Source: Channa striata
Taxonomy: Eukaryota; Chordata; Actinopteri; Anabantiformes; Channidae
Direction: 5' to 3'
Assembly (NCBI GenBank): GCA_033026295.1
Contig: CM065185.1
Coordinates: 6,448,001-6,512,000 of the forward strand
DNA: 64,000 nucleotides
Shown here: positions 1 through 14,200 of the stretch, one piece after another
Layout: the number at the start of each line of letters is the position of its first letter
How positions within the stretch are numbered: the first letter of the stretch is position 1
Made by a program: the position numbers and the translations under genes
Notes under the pieces: model-generated
Database searches by the model: none
What the model saw: the letters and a program-made list of their open reading frames with translations, nothing else
What the model was told of the DNA's origin: nothing

Positions 1-117
1 TTAACTGTGTGTCTCACCTTTTTTTTCTTTCTCTTTTTTTCTTGTCACTCTGCTGCGACACACACACACACAGATAGTCAGAAAGCAGTGTTTTCAGTCA
101 CTTTACAGTTAAAACCT

Positions 118-300
118 GTGTGCCAGGCTTCCAAAATAAGCCTGGGGTGGAGCAGCAATCGGGTTACTCTTTTGTTTGCACGTACACGTGGATTTCCAGT
201 AAACAGGTTTCTTAAGTGCATGTAAACACTGTTGCCTGACTACCAGACAAAACTGAATTCTTGCAGTACCCCGGTTACTTAAGGGCATGAAATGACCGCA
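118..300. repeat. Short MITE-like repeat with AAGTGCATGTAAA motif
   Basis: This stretch contains CTTAAGTGCATGTAAACACT and, 60 bases on, GTTACTTAAGGGCATGA. It resembles the segments near 4,046-4,215, 33,594-33,680 and 34,545-34,612, which carry TTTACATGCAC or AAGTGCATGTAA termini. Short elements with such ends are common in fish genomes. The boundaries are approximate and no target-site duplication was identified. Confidence 0.3.
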
Positions 301-480
301 ATTATCCTTTAAAGGATAACTTCAGTCACGTTCTAAAGTGATAGTATTTTTGACAGTCCCCATACAGACAGTAAGGACTTAGATGTACTCACTTGTAGAA
401 TATTTATCTGTTGTTGTTGTCCAAACGCATCCTGCTGAAATGTTTTTTCATTCACACTGGGCTGTGATTACACGGATTAC

Positions 481-710
481 TGGGCGACTGTGGCTCAGAA
501 GGTCGAACAGTCCTCCACCGATCCCAGGGTTGTTGGTTTGATTCGCAGCTCCTCTGGTCACACGTCAAAGTGTCCTTTAGTCCCAGCTTAGTTGCTCCAT
601 GAGTGTAGGTCGGCTCCCCCATCAGTGTGTGAGTGCAGATAAAGGCTTTGGGTACCAGTGAGGTAGAAACGCACTATCAACATGCAGACCATTTACCATA
701 TCACTTAGGT
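481..710 (+). repeat. SINE-type dispersed repeat with tRNA-like head, copy A
   Basis: The copy begins with a segment like a tRNA A box (TGGCTCAGAAGGTCG) and, about 45 bases later, a B-box-like TGGTTTGATTC. The body includes CACGTCAAAGTGTCCTTTAG and a tail ending CATGCAGACCATTTACCA. It matches, with many substitutions, the reverse complement of about 55,085-55,310 and the plus strand at 57,675-57,890. The repeated similarity is seen directly. That the family is tRNA-derived and retroposed by RNA polymerase III is inferred from the A/B-box-like spacing. Confidence 0.55.
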
Positions 711-1120
711 AACTTGTTACTGGAAATGGTTTGGAATAAAGCTATAAGTCATCCAGTGGATCGGTGCGTCTGACTAATGGATTTTCACATGTAAATGTGT
801 TAGATGAATTAAGTTGATGACACTGAGATGACTAAAGAGTTTGCTAATAATGTCATCACTGTAAAATATCTGCTGCAAACAAAGAAGTTTAGTTTTCTAA
901 CCTTGTGATCGGGCCTGTCTGACTTCCACCATGTGTGAGCTTTCATCCGGCTACTTCACCGCCATCTGACCGGAAACCAGACCACCACCAACATACTGTG
1001 AGGGCACGCACACGGGTATGATTATGAGCATGGGCAGACACCCAAACACACGTGTCAGGACCACTTGAAGCAGACCACAATTTTATGAGGTGTGTCACTA
1101 GTCTGGGAGCAGCCCACGTC

Positions 1121-1122
1121 GT

Positions 1123-1155
<33 letters not shown>

Positions 1156-1156
1156 G
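1121..1156 (+). repeat. (GT)n microsatellite with GA tail
   Basis: An uninterrupted GT run is followed directly by GAGAGAGAGG. It is simple sequence with no coding content. Confidence 0.95.
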
Positions 1157-4045
1157 GGGAGAGAATTGTTTAACAGTAAGTAATCGCTTAATTACATCAC
1201 TGTTCATCAGCTGTCTCCACACAGTTTACTGGACTGGACGGGCTTTTAATGCCATTCAGCAGCTGTGTGTGAATGAATATTTATGCATATATGTTTTGGA
1301 AGGCAGGGGAAGGTGGTAGACATAATGTATTTATTTATTTTTCTGTATGCATGGTGTATATTACTGAGGTCTGGAATGAATAATTTATTCGTCTGTAGCC
1401 TACACTCTGTCAGAACATCTTTATTGTTTCTGAGTGTGGTATCTCACAGAGTTTCAGATTTTGTTTTTGTTATTTCAGATGTAATGGAGAGAGTTTTCCC
1501 CACTGTTTTCCATTTTTAAACTGCAGTGTGTCGATATTTGTGAACCTTGGGACATAAATTTAGTCGTTGTAATGAAAATGTAAACCAATACTTGTCAAAT
1601 ATCCACCCCCACAGTTCCGCACACAGAACAAATTAAGCCAGCTGCACAATTCAAAAGAAATGGAAATTGTGTCAGGCAATGCAGTGAGGAAACAAGGCCT
1701 GCACTGGTTTCATTGTGTGCAGTACTTCTTATTGATAATTATTAGTTTGTCTTTTTCACCTGTGGTTTGGCTGTAATTTTTGAGTTGGATTAGCTTTACA
1801 TGCACTGAAATACCTGGTTACAGATGCTTTCTCCAGGAGACATATGTATTTCCTATCTGTTGTGTAAACAAAAAATCTGGTATGTGTATCGGGGGGTAGA
1901 AGGAACCAACACGTGACGTCCGAGTTCTTCTGTTGAATGTGGATTTATCTGCAACTAGACTTCTTTTAGCCATTTTACATGAGCACACATGACAAAAATT
2001 GGCAGATAGGGAAAATAGTGCAGTGGAGTTGCTCAAAGCGAGTGATTTAAAAAGTCCAACTCAGTAAAACTGAAGCTACCATGACATGGCCTGTAGACAT
2101 TTAAATTCTGACAGTGTAGGTTTTGAGAAGGAGCACTGCACACTTGTCTTTCTGTCAGTGTGCTTTCTTCTCCGGCATGAACGTCGCAGGAAAAAAAAGG
2201 ACAAAGGTTTTGGAAGTAGTGCCACTTCTCTTGTCACTATACTGTTAAAATTTGTGGGTCATGCAACTAGATTTACTATACTCCAAAACTTATCCTATTG
2301 TGAAGAGGTGCTGCCTGAACCTGATCCAGACTCACAGAACAACACAGACGGATTCAGTTCTGTTTCGGAGTGAGGACATTAAAAGTAGCCTCCAAGTGGG
2401 TGGCCAGATGGTACTTGTGTGTACTATAAAACATAATCCTGCCGGTCATATCTGGTGCTGACTGAGAGCTGTGATTGGTAGGGTATATCTGACATCTGTC
2501 ATATCTGACGGCCTGGATATGGCAAGTCAAGATATTCTGACTCCATGAGCAGCTGGCTTACTTTTCTCGCACATGCGCAGTTTATACACAAGGACTGCGG
2601 AAAGTCTGTGTGCATACAAATGTTTGGACTGCACGCGGTCGTATCTAGTAGAACAAATGAGCGTCATGCATCTGGACACGTGGAAAGTATGAATCAAGCG
2701 TTAGAGAACAGAAGCACTTTGTGATGTAATCATCACTTAATGCTTTATTACTGAAATGAGACAGTAAAATTCAGTTTGTTTCTGCAAGAGCAGAGCAAAG
2801 AGAAGAAAAATACCTCAAATGTCTGTTGCAGGACTATAAGAGCGGATGAGCGCTCATGTGAAGGAATAAAAGAACATAGCAATGCTTGCATGTACAGTGT
2901 GTGAGACAAACGGGTTAAAAGCCATGGCAACAGGAAGGGCGTCAGGTTCACAAAACACAGACCTTCCCCCACTTATGATTTATTTATTTATTCATTTTTG
3001 CCTGTTATTAACCAAAGATGTGGGTCAGACAAAGGTGTGTATTTGTGTGTTTAAGAGGAAGAAGAAGAAGAAATGAGGAACAGTACAGATGTTGCTGCAC
3101 AGTGAAGACTGGAATCATCCAGTTTAGATTGAAAGATAAGGCTGTATGTATATCGGTGGGCGGATGCATGAAGACACACTGGCACTCAGAGAGACAGACA
3201 TATTTGAGACAGCTGTTTGTTATATTCTCTTCCACGCCCTGCGGTCAGTAACCAACAGGTGTTTGTGTTTAAATGACAGATGCCGACAGTTTGTGGAAAG
3301 ATGTTGTGTTGCAGCGTGATTAAAAAGCTTGACTTCAGGGCGTGAGACTCCAGGCTGGTTTATCTGAGTCTGTAAGAGATCTGATCATTGTCCTTGAATT
3401 AGTCAAAGAAACAGGAGATAGCTGTGAAACTGGAGAGAGTCTGTATGTCTGAATTAGTGTGTGTGTGTGTGAGTGCTAGATGTATAAAAGAGGGACGGGA
3501 AGATGGAGAGAACAAAACCGGGAAAAGCTAAACAATCAGAAAATTGTTCAACAATTTTGATGATCGAATTATCGCCTGAGTCAAATTTTCAGCACAAATG
3601 CCAAATATTTGTTGGCTGCAGCTTCTCAAATGTGGGTTGTATTTTCCCTGTTTGTATTTATTTTAAGATAAAAAATCTTTTGGGTTTGGATTGTTGGTCA
3701 GGCAAAGAAATCAAGTGTATGAAAATTCTCTTTGATTGTTTTATTAACAAAACAATCAAATGGTTATTGAGTGATGAAAAATACTTTTATTTTTTAAGAT
3801 AAAAATTCTGCAAAGTTTATGGAGAATCAGGTGCATGTATGTGTGTCAGTGGTATATCATGGGAAGAGTTTTTATTTTCTCACATTGTGGTCGGTGACAT
3901 TTTGGTTTATAACTTGTGGAGTTTTGAAAAAAGCCACTATAACCTAAAAACGAGGCAGCTTTACTCTATTCAAGGATTTGTTCTTTTTGTTCAGTCCTTT
4001 CACCGTGTCTGTGGCCTTGGTCATGCACACGCGCTGTTGTAGAAA

Positions 4046-4215
4046 GTCAGTTAGAAACCCCATTACGTTTACACGTAGCAGAGAAACCGATGTTCTCTGG
4101 AAGAAATCTACCTGTGGGAAATCAGGTTCCTCTAATCCCCTGCCTTGATTAGGGGAGCCAGGTTTTCCATTTGCAACCAACTGTTACCTGGTTACACAAG
4201 TGCATGTAAATGTGC
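4046..4215. repeat. Short MITE-like repeat, AAGTGCATGTAAA family
   Basis: The segment runs from CATTACGTTTACACGTAGCA to ACCTGGTTACACAAGTGCAT. The ends are roughly inverted relative to each other (GTTTACACGTA against AAGTGCATGTAAA). This is compatible with a small non-autonomous DNA element of about 170 bases, but the inverted repeat is imperfect. Confidence 0.3.
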
Positions 4216-7200
4216 TGAAAGTTGCTCTTTCACACATGTAGCACACAGTAGAAGATTGTCTGTGTTTCACTTGAACGTACTCTGCCCAGATTAGGCAAGA
4301 AACGGCACCTGGATGACGCATACAGAAAGCACGATATGACACAAAGATATGCAGTTTTTTTTTGTGTTTGTTTGTTTACAGCACAATAGTGCTGTTAGCA
4401 CATTAACAAATTATGTAAATTTATAAACTCCTGGTTCCCTGAAGGGAAAAAGCAACGTACAACACCAGAAAGTTTGCAAAATGGGTCCGTACTGAGCAGA
4501 CAGGACTGAAAGGGAATATTAACGTTAACCGCCCCACTCGTTTACTGTGAATCCTCAGGACAGTCACCTGCTCTATTCACACATGGGCTCAATCGACATA
4601 AACTTTGCACCAGAGAGTTGACGGTGAAATGTCCAGACCAACTGCCTTGGACATCTGCGTTCTCACTCGGAGCTCCTCTGTGTGAGCTTACAGTCTTTGA
4701 GCGTTTAATTCTTTACCTGTGCGGTTGTGACTGAATCTGTGCTGCCCCATTCTTCTACGATAATTAAAATGATATGTGGACCCACAAACTGCTATGATTT
4801 AATGAACTGGAGTGTTTTGTGCTTCATTTGAGGGGATTGCCCAGTATTCTTTGTGCTATAGAGAGATTCTCTTTGCTCACTGCCCTCTTGTAAAATTCCT
4901 GGTGTAATATAGCTATTTTATGCTGAGGAGTGGCCTTAGGGAAATAGTTGGTCCTGTCAAGAGAGAAGAGAGATGGAGCGATGAGGAAAGCAAAGGAGAT
5001 GTGGAAACGATGGACGCAGTTGATAAGAAGCTCATTATTCTGTTCCTATATTTGGCTCAACATATCCTCCACTTATTCTCACTCTCATAGTGGAGACGTC
5101 CTCGGTGTGGGCCTACATCCTCTCCAGATCTGTCACCTGCATCCCCGTCAGTCTCTGTGTGTCTCATATGCGTATACGTCTTCTCTGTACTTTAGTTGTT
5201 GTCATGGTAACATTAGATCATCTGGCTTATGAAGGTGTTTTCAGCGGGGTTGATGTATAATGAGCTGAGGTCTTTTGTTTTCAGGAGGAGATATTCATCA
5301 GTTTGACCTTTCCCCTCACAGGGGACGAGAAGCAGTTAAAATGAACGAGACTCTGTTTTTTGCTGCATGGAGTTTTACTCAGTTTTCTTGTTTGTAACAA
5401 CTCTCATCTCATTACAGCAAGGTCTGGCTTCATTTGACTTGCCAGTACAATTCATTGTAGATTTACATTTCCCATGCACATACCGCCAACTGAATAATAA
5501 TGACCACATTTAATACACTCTCTTCTCCACAGCTGGAACACTCATCTTGTTCCTCTGTCTCCTTCCTTCTTTATAAACAAGCTCATTCAAAGCTCCTCTC
5601 ATGCACCAAAGATACTTTACATTAACGTTTTAGATTTTGGAATTTTTTTTTATTGCAATATGTCTTTCTTTTTTGGACATGTATTGCAGTGAAAAAGCTA
5701 TAGGAATGTTCTCTAGCAAATTTGAATACCTCAATTTGGAAAGAACTGCCAATTCTGTACTTATTAGGGTGATGGTCCAAATCCAACAAATGTTATTTAT
5801 TTACCACATGTGTCTGTGGATAACAATGTTAAGAGTTATAAAAACATTAATTGATTCAGCACCTCCTTTGCTGTTTTGTTGTCGTTGCAACAAACCGGTT
5901 TAAATGTAAAATACAAATAACAGCAGGACTGTGTGAATGAGTCTTGGACAGAGATGAACAGACAGAGTGACACCTGCAGAGAGCTGCTAATCCTAAAGTA
6001 AAGCAGATTACTGTAGCAGCCTGGTGCTCCCCCCCAGTCTGTCTGGAGGAAACGGAGCTGCCATAAGCTGCTGGCTGTGCGGCTGTGTTGACCAGAATGC
6101 TGCTCGATACCACTAACTCCTCGACTCATCTTGAATCTGTCATCTTCTGCATGTAACTGTAGGTGCTGCAGCTATTGTGCAAAGTCCTTTATTCGTCTTG
6201 TGGGGCTACTTTCCCTCTGGTCTGTGCTGAGCATGTGTCTGTACGTACACACATAATCAAGCGTTGAAGCACAGAACCTTTGTGTTACCAAACAACCTGT
6301 GCTTATGGAAGTTAGTGAGACTCAAACAGTATTTAGAAAGTATTTTGAAAAGAACAACAGGTCGTAAATAATAATAAAAATAGTATGTTTCAGAATTCCA
6401 CCACAGGTACTGACCCTGCGGACCTTTGACTATTAGTCGCTCAATAAAGACATGTTCTCGTGAGTGGGTTGCTGTTTTGTTTGCTATGTAGGAGTTTGCA
6501 CATGCATATATGTGCATTTGAGCAGACGGGGTGAGCAGCTATGTACATTTATCTGAATAATGAATACAGTTTCACAGTATCTGTACTGGACTATTTTTTC
6601 TTTTAGGCTAGTTTTACATTTACTCCACTAGTATTTTACAGTCTTAGTTGCTAGTTACTGATAGAGATGATGATTCTTAATACAAAATAAAAATAACTAC
6701 TAAATTATGATGTATTTTTATGTAATAAACACCTGCCAATGTTTAAATTGATTAAGCATTGTTCAGACTTTCCAGCTGGGCTTGTTTTTGTTCCAGACCT
6801 TTGGCAAACTTTTACCCTTTTTTATTTAATTACCTTAACCTTGCTATAGTTTTTGCAACAATCTGGACTTTTACATTCCTAATATCAGAAGGAAGGAAAT
6901 AAAAAATAAAACAAATCTACTTCAGCACAATTTAGAGGATGTACTTTTGTAATTGAACTGGAGTAAATAATTTGATGCAGTACTTCTGCTTGTATGTTTA
7001 AGGCATGCACTTGTACTTTAATTTGAGTATTGAGTTTGTGTCCCTCTACTGCCTCCGCATTTGGGGAGTATAATAAACACAACTACTTGTGCAGTTCCTC
7101 TCAAGACAACCTGAAATTCACCAGCAAAGGCAGAGAAGAAAACTGCCAGCTAGTTGTACTCTAGTGGATCTTCAATTGACAGTATTGCATATCCAAATCC

Positions 7201-9350
7201 AGGCTTGAGTTACAGACACAGAGGAGGTTTGGTTATGACATGGGTACAGCTCTGTTTTGATGAGCTACAGATAAACATTCAGTAATGAAGACTCAGTGGG
7301 TGACACAGATGAAAACAGCACACGTCAAAGTTAGGGAGAATAAAAGACCCCTCTGTGGATGTTGGCAGCATCGTTGTTACACAGTAAGACAGCACAACAG
7401 AGTGCGTCACCCTGTGTGACAAGGCTAAGAAGTCTTTTTGTAAATGGTTCTTTTTGCACAGTGTGACATCCAGTAAATGGAAAATATGAATCTTGGGGGT
7501 TAATGGCAAATGTGATGCTGCTCTAAAAGACATGCTGCTGCACAGTGTCTGAACTCTCAACATAACGATAGAAGAAGAGGCAGTAAGGAAAAGGACCAAC
7601 GTGTACGTTTGCTGAGTGCAGGCCTGATAAAACAGGATCTGGTCTGGTTTATTGATGGACGACAACCCTAACAGTTGACCTTTGCCCAGGCCCAGACACA
7701 TACACGCTGTGACCCTGGTGTCTGCACGATTCCACACCCAAATGTGGTTTTAAAAAGCTTAAAGTATTATATAGACTTTCTGAATCTAGCAGACATGGTG
7801 GCAGTAGTTCCGGGATTCATGAATGAACAAATGACTGAACAATGATCCTTGTGGCCTAGTGTTTGTTTGTACTCTCACACACATTAGCTCAGGTTTTAAT
7901 TATGGGGTGTGTTCCCATGACACAAGATAAAAATAAATCTACTCTTTAATTTCAGTGGGACTGTGAAGGTTTGACAGGATATACCGTCAACTCTGTCTGT
8001 GTTAGTCTACTTTTAATCCAAGCAGCGTGATTCTGTATGTTTGTGTGTGTGCGCAGAGGGAGATAATTGATCTGTGACTCCGCTGATTGCCTCAGTCTTT
8101 ATTTATCTCTCTGATCATCTGTGTTACTCCTGACGTGCCCTTTTTTGCAAGTTAATGACTCATGATTACGAGACAATGGTTGACTCAGCAGAAAGTCACT
8201 AGTGCAAATACTTTTGCATTTCACAATAGCCCTTTTGTTGTTATTGTGAACACACGCTTGAAGAAGACATCTAACCGTGTGAGGGGCAGACACAAAGACC
8301 ATTATTTGTGTCAGCTCTCGACCAGTGCGTACAGGCTTAGGTGCATTGTAATATCCGGTTTCCTGTAGCATCTTTGTAGTAGTTGAACCTTGATGTGAAC
8401 AATGAGATGATTTCACACCGTATGACACATAGTACTTTCATACTTGTTGACGGTAAAAATGGTCTAGAAAGGAATGAGCCATAAAAGCTAAGTAAAGAGT
8501 CTTCACAAGAGCATATTGTTGTCGCCTGGGTAGAGCTTTAAGATGACATTTGGCCTGCAGGTCCAGGGCCAGTCCTCACTGCACTGTGCAACACACTTCC
8601 CTCATTCAAATGAACAAGAAAGCAAACAGTTGTTTGAAATCCATATGATCTTTGTTGGGTTTATCTGTGATGGTAAATTATCATGTTTAGTTCAGTAACT
8701 TTCAACAGTTGATGTGCTAAATGCAAGAACTCCAGCAGAGCTATATGCGTTGATTTATAAATTAATTTGATTGATGGACATGATTTACTGGCCACAGCTG
8801 CTTTATACTCTGAAGCAGGCACAGTTATATTAATAAACATGGTCGTCTGTTCCAATAACCTCTATTATATTAGATACAAGAGACAATGGAGTTCTACGAA
8901 ATAACCACACACCCTTTTATTTACATCTTTACATCAGACCCATTGATTAGAAATCTGTATTTCTCCCTATGGTGTCCACCAACACCAGCACTTTTTTTTG
9001 CTTAACTATGAGTGCAAGTTTCGTGCCACAGGGGTATTTTATTTTATGTCCATCTTTCATAATATATTAATGTGATGAAGCATCAGCTTGTGTCACAGCC
9101 AGTGAATTTTATATTTTCTTATACTATATTTCCTTTTAAAAACTCAAATGTTGGTGTCTGTGCTAGTGTGAATAATGTTCTTGAATGATGATCTTAAATC
9201 AGTTGAGATTCTTTGCACATGTTGTCTAATCTCATTGTATTGAAAGATTTAACCTTTATGAGACATTTTTGACAAATGATACAGCAATGTAATCTAAGTC
9301 TGCAATCAGAGGTTGAATTTGTGTCCTCTTCTTGCCTTCTTTTGGGGGAT

Positions 9351-9372
9351 GCACACACACACACACACACAC
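9351..9372 (+). repeat. (CA)n microsatellite
   Basis: Eleven CA units in a row. It accounts for the cysteine/valine-rich spurious frames on the opposite strand. Confidence 0.9.
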
Positions 9373-10365
9373 CAGCTTGTGATAGGTGCTCTGTGTGTGA
9401 GTGTTTTATGATTTGGAGTCTCTGAGGGACACTCAGAAGAGGAGTTGGCACGTGGCAAAGAGGGGTCAGCAATGACAGATGCAGACGAGCAGATGCTGTA
9501 GAAAAGGGTAGTGGGAGGACACGAAGGAAAAATATAAGGGAGAGTGTAAAAATAGGAGGATTGGCCGTTGAAAGAAAAATGGTGGGAGGAGATGAGTGGC
9601 AAGGGGAGGTGCTGGATTGGCAGATGAATGAGCAAAGATAGAGGGGATGTAGGGGAGAACAGAGGGAGTAGAGGGTCGAGTTGAAGGGCTGCAGGGAGGG
9701 AGAGGATGGCGGAGGGGGGTGGGGGAGGAAGGTGAGGAAGAGGCCACTAGGCAGCTGTAAAAGAGAGACATAAGTTTATCTGAAATACTGAGTCAGCGAT
9801 ACATCACAGATGAGAAATAGAAGGCAGAAAGGTATTAAAACAAGCTAAACTAGTGTAAACAGGAAACAATGGCTGTCATGTGATCTGATACGCTGACACG
9901 GTCCATTCTTCACCATTTGAAACAAGCAGCAGTGGATTTGAGTGGGCGACAAAAAGTGAATAAGAACTGTGACTGCGTGAAGTGCTCACTTCAAAACAGC
10001 AGACTGACCGTGGTGGTGCAAACTTTGAACATAAACAAGGTTTTCAGTCATCATTAGTGCACATATGACTCCAGACAAAGACAGAGGTGTATACAGGAGA
10101 GAGAGGACAGACGTGATGTCCAGTTACAGCGTAACTGAAGAGCCACAGAGAGAGAAAACTGTGTGCGTGCTGGACAAAGTAAGGCCCACTAAAGCTTTCC
10201 TATAATGAAACAAGACACGGTTCGGTTGTGTTTTATTGGGAGAGAGGGAAACAAAAGCTGCAGGCTGCTGTCTGTCCCTCCTGCAGCCTCCATTTACCAT
10301 CATTGATTGTGCAGTGAAGCTGAATTAATGCCTACCTGCTGTACTCAGATGGCCAGCATCTGTAT

Positions 10366-10370
<5 letters not shown>

Positions 10371-10439
<69 letters not shown>
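10371..10439 (+). repeat. Compound (TG)n(GA)n microsatellite
   Basis: About 27 TG units run directly into about 7 GA units. It is a typical long fish dinucleotide repeat, likely to be length-polymorphic. Alternating purine-pyrimidine tracts of this length can adopt Z-DNA. Confidence 0.97.
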
Positions 10440-10970
10440 AGGGGAAGGAGTGGAGTGCCTGTGTGTTTCAGTGAACCTTGCAGATAAATGTTGGTGTTCT
10501 TGTTTTCCTATGAATGTCCTCACAGGCACAGAAGGAAGTGGGCAACCCGTCAGACCATTGTGTTGGGGAACAGGGATTTTGAGGATTTGGGTTTAGTGTT
10601 TATGTCTGTATGTTTAATAAAGCATAAAGATTGGAAACAAAGAGCTAGTCAGCATCTCCATAGGTCAACATTTAACATAGTTTATCTTTCATTAGTGTAA
10701 CAAGATGTGGTTTGCACCCGGCCGAGGTTTTCAGTGGCATATAACCTTCTGTGAAACCACGAAACCTAACTGGCAGTAAAGATAGTAACACATTTCCCAA
10801 AATATCAAACTGTTACTTTAAAACTACAAGTCAAAGGAGTTTTAGTTCAGGGTCCCCACAAATACAACTGATGCTGACGTGTGTTTTGGTCCCGCGTGTG
10901 AAAAGAAGATACTCGTCTGTCGTCCTTCATCCTTCTTTCCCTTTTGCCTTGTCCAACCAGGCTGTGCCCC

Positions 10971-10996
10971 TTTTTTTTTTTTTTTTTTTTTTTTTT
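10971..10996 (+). repeat. Poly(T) tract of 26 bases
   Basis: An uninterrupted run of T. No retroelement body is evident upstream on the minus strand, so I treat it as a simple homopolymer. Confidence 0.9.
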
Positions 10997-11212
10997 ACTC
11001 CTTCCCATCTGTACACAAATTAACCCCACCGTCGACAATTAATGTGTGAAGAGGCTGCTCATTTTCAGACTTCTATCCCTGCCTTTTTCTTTCTTCTGCA
11101 TTTCTGTTCTCCTCCTCCACCCATCCATCAATCCTCTCAGTCAATCCTCATCCCTTGGGCCATGTGGACAGTTGGATGGCTTTGTGTTTGACACGTGTGT
11201 TGGCAGGAGGCA

Positions 11213-11213
<1 letters not shown>

Positions 11214-11262
<49 letters not shown>
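11214..11262 (+). repeat. (AC)n microsatellite
   Basis: About 24 AC units. It has opposite strand polarity to the (TG)n tract about 800 bases upstream, so the two tracts are complementary to each other. Confidence 0.97.
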
Positions 11263-11265
<3 letters not shown>

Positions 11266-14200
11266 CTCCAGTTTCAATTGTCAGTAAGCTGCTCAGCTGT
11301 GAGGCCTTTAGCCCTAATTCTGTGTGTGGGGTGAGGACAGGGCCCCTATTGTCCTGCATATTAACTCTCTCGCTCTCTAACTCTGACACACACATGTGCC
11401 CAGACCCCTTGGGGTCCCTCAAGTGTGAATGTGCCTTGAGGCAGAAAATCAGGGGGCAATTTACGGCTGGGTCCAGCTGAGAAGATGGGGGATGTACCAC
11501 AGATTCAACCCTCTGTTTAAAGCTTTATGTCAAACTGTATCTTTAATATTCTCTTCGTGATAAAACAAGTGAGTCTGAAAGCCTGTATTATGTAGTAAAT
11601 TAATAAAGTCATATTTACATATATGCATTTGTGTATTGTCAAATATTGACTGTATTGACAATTTAAATTGAAATATACAGTATGTGGACAAGTGCAAACT
11701 GTAGGTGTAAAATAAATATTTACATGGTAATTGCTCTAATTCTGGACACTGGATCTAATTTTGGTTTTGGTTGGTTTGAAACTAATTGAGTAAAGCCACT
11801 GAGAGTCTGTCAGGCTAGTTTTTGGGCTGTGTCCCAAACCATTTGCACTAGCTGGAGTCCTGGTGGCTTTTCGGTCTTATCGGGATGTTGAATTGACGTA
11901 ACAGAGTATCACTCCCATTGGCTGATCATCTTAGAAAGAAAATACCTCAGTATTAGCAATACCAGTACAGTTTTTAGTTTATTATCAGATATATCCATGC
12001 TATAAACCATGATGAAGGAGAGTGGTGTGAAAATAGTGACATAACGGTGCTTTTTTACAGTTTTTACAAGGTCTTCCACGTTCTCTACCTCCCTAGTGAA
12101 GGACCTGCAGCGCTTATCGCTCGTCACCTGTCACCTTGGCACTGTCTTCCAGTGCCACTTGTTGGCCCAGACAAAGGGGCGCAGCAGACGGTTTTCATCG
12201 CTGACTGTGCACGAGACTGTGCACCTCACATCTTTTGTCTCTGAGAGCTGTCCGTTGCTTGTCTTCAAACAACAGTGTTGGCATCCTGAACTAAGTGGCA
12301 TCACCCTGGATTTCCCCTGCTCCCTCAGGAAACTCCTCTTCTTCAACGTCCCTTCCTATTATTCTGATGTTTTATTACATAACTGCCTCATTTCCAGCAA
12401 ATCAAAGCCTAGAGATGGATTTATTTTTGGATCTGTATGCACCAGACCAACCAAAGACCCATGTAGTCTTGGATGTCTGTCTAGTCTATGTCCTTCCAGT
12501 TATCTTTGGGCAAGTTTTTACTATGGACTATGATTTTGATTGTCTCTGTCAGGCACTGTTCAAAACAGGATTTGATGTCATCATTTTGGCAAACGTGGGG
12601 TCAGAAAAACCCAAAATTAAATGAAAATTATACATATCTCACTGTAAAATCCAATAATCTCCAATAATAAATCCCATAGTCTTAACTACCTACCTTTTTT
12701 ATTAACTTTAGTTTTCAAAAAATACACATCTTACCAGTTTTTATTAAGTTAGAGGTAATTGCAGGTTGAAAAAAACTCTTTACTCATTGTTTTCGAGTGA
12801 AGCCAACTTAAAACAATCAAGTACAATTGCCACAAATGAGGCAATGACACTACTTATCCAGTGGGAGGCAGGAATTTACCAAAAGGTGCTAATCTGAAAA
12901 ATGAAAAAGATTTTATATGTGTATATTAATGGGATCAAAGCATCATAAACCCAGTGCAATTGACCATTGACCTTTTTTCTGCTCTTGAAAAATCTTCTGC
13001 TGACATTTGCTGAATAACAGATGGAGGATTCCATTTTTGAAAGTGCATTGCTGCAAGTAAAATATATTTCATGTTTATGCTGTACAGTGTGAAGAACATT
13101 TAACATTATGTGGGACTGATCTGAGCACTAGATAATTATAGCTAACTGAAAAGGACGTGCTCTTAGATGGAAGGGTGTGTTCATACTTGACATGAACACC
13201 AGAGTTTTAGTATCCGTAAGATTATGAAATTAACCAGAAGATGTAGCTATTTACTTGGAAACTCCAGCATTACCACATTATTTTCCAGTTATATTACAAA
13301 TCCAGACTTCACTGTCATGTTGGAGTGGACTTGGAAAGAACAGTGTTTGATTGGCCTTTGATGAGGACTTAATAATTTCTGCAGCAGGAAGACTTGCAAT
13401 ATAGAAGTGATAAGATAACAACTTTGTAAACAATCAAGAGTTTAAACTTTTTGTGCAAACAAAATAAAAACCCCAAAGCAGCCATTGCATTTTATAGAGA
13501 AACTCAAAAGAAATGCTTCCCCAAACTATAAAACCTGAACTTGGGCTCACATCAGCAGAAGCTACTTGGAAACAGACGCTCAGATTCTTTGCCAGATTTT
13601 TAACCTCACTTCAACCCCCTTTTCCTGTGTACCTGTGTGTCTTATGTTAAGCTTCACTGACTGCTTGCTTACAAAACCATCGACCTACATCAGCTGCTTT
13701 CTAGAATCGCACGTCAGTTACAAGGACGTTGTCTGTGTGCACGAACTCTGTGTGTGTGGGTGGGGTTAGGGGCCAAAGGTAATGCGTCTGACCCATATGT
13801 CTGCTTCAGGGGATCCGTAGCCCCAGCGTGTGGTGAACAGATTTGCACGTTTCCTCTATTGCAGCTTTCAGTCTGAATCAAGCCAACAGAATGGCTTTGA
13901 TGTGTACAGACGTTGTGGGTATGTGTCTGTGTGAGTATGTTAACATTAATCAGTCCCGCCAGGATTTTGTAGAGGTTTTTGTAATTGTTGCCTCCTAAAA
14001 TAACAGATTTTGCAGCAGCTTTTTAAAAATATTGTGATGCTTGTTGCAGTGTGTTTGTGATGTTACAAACTGCAAGGTGGCATAGAATTCATTGGTGATC
14101 AGTTGAATTAGTTCTGCACCCTGTTAATTGCAGGTGTCTGAGAACAAAAGTTAGACAAAACTATGATTTTACTGTTTCTTTCTGCATGTTACAGCTGCAC

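Noticed and set aside
7279..7737. 152-codon minus-strand open frame, the longest unexplained frame in the first 15 kb
   Set aside because: No motif or family resemblance and an implausible composition for a conserved protein. No splice context supports an exon.
9306..9771. Overlapping minus-strand Pro/Ser-rich frames
   Set aside because: They arise from the purine-rich plus strand and a CA microsatellite, so they are low-complexity artefacts.
11046..11500. Open frames crossing the (AC)n tract on both strands
   Set aside because: Dominated by Thr-His or Cys-Val repeats encoded by the microsatellite.
12096..12533. 145-codon plus-strand open frame
   Set aside because: Cys/Leu/Ser-rich composition with no recognisable domain, no neighbouring exon and overlapping equal-length frames. 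Most likely chance.
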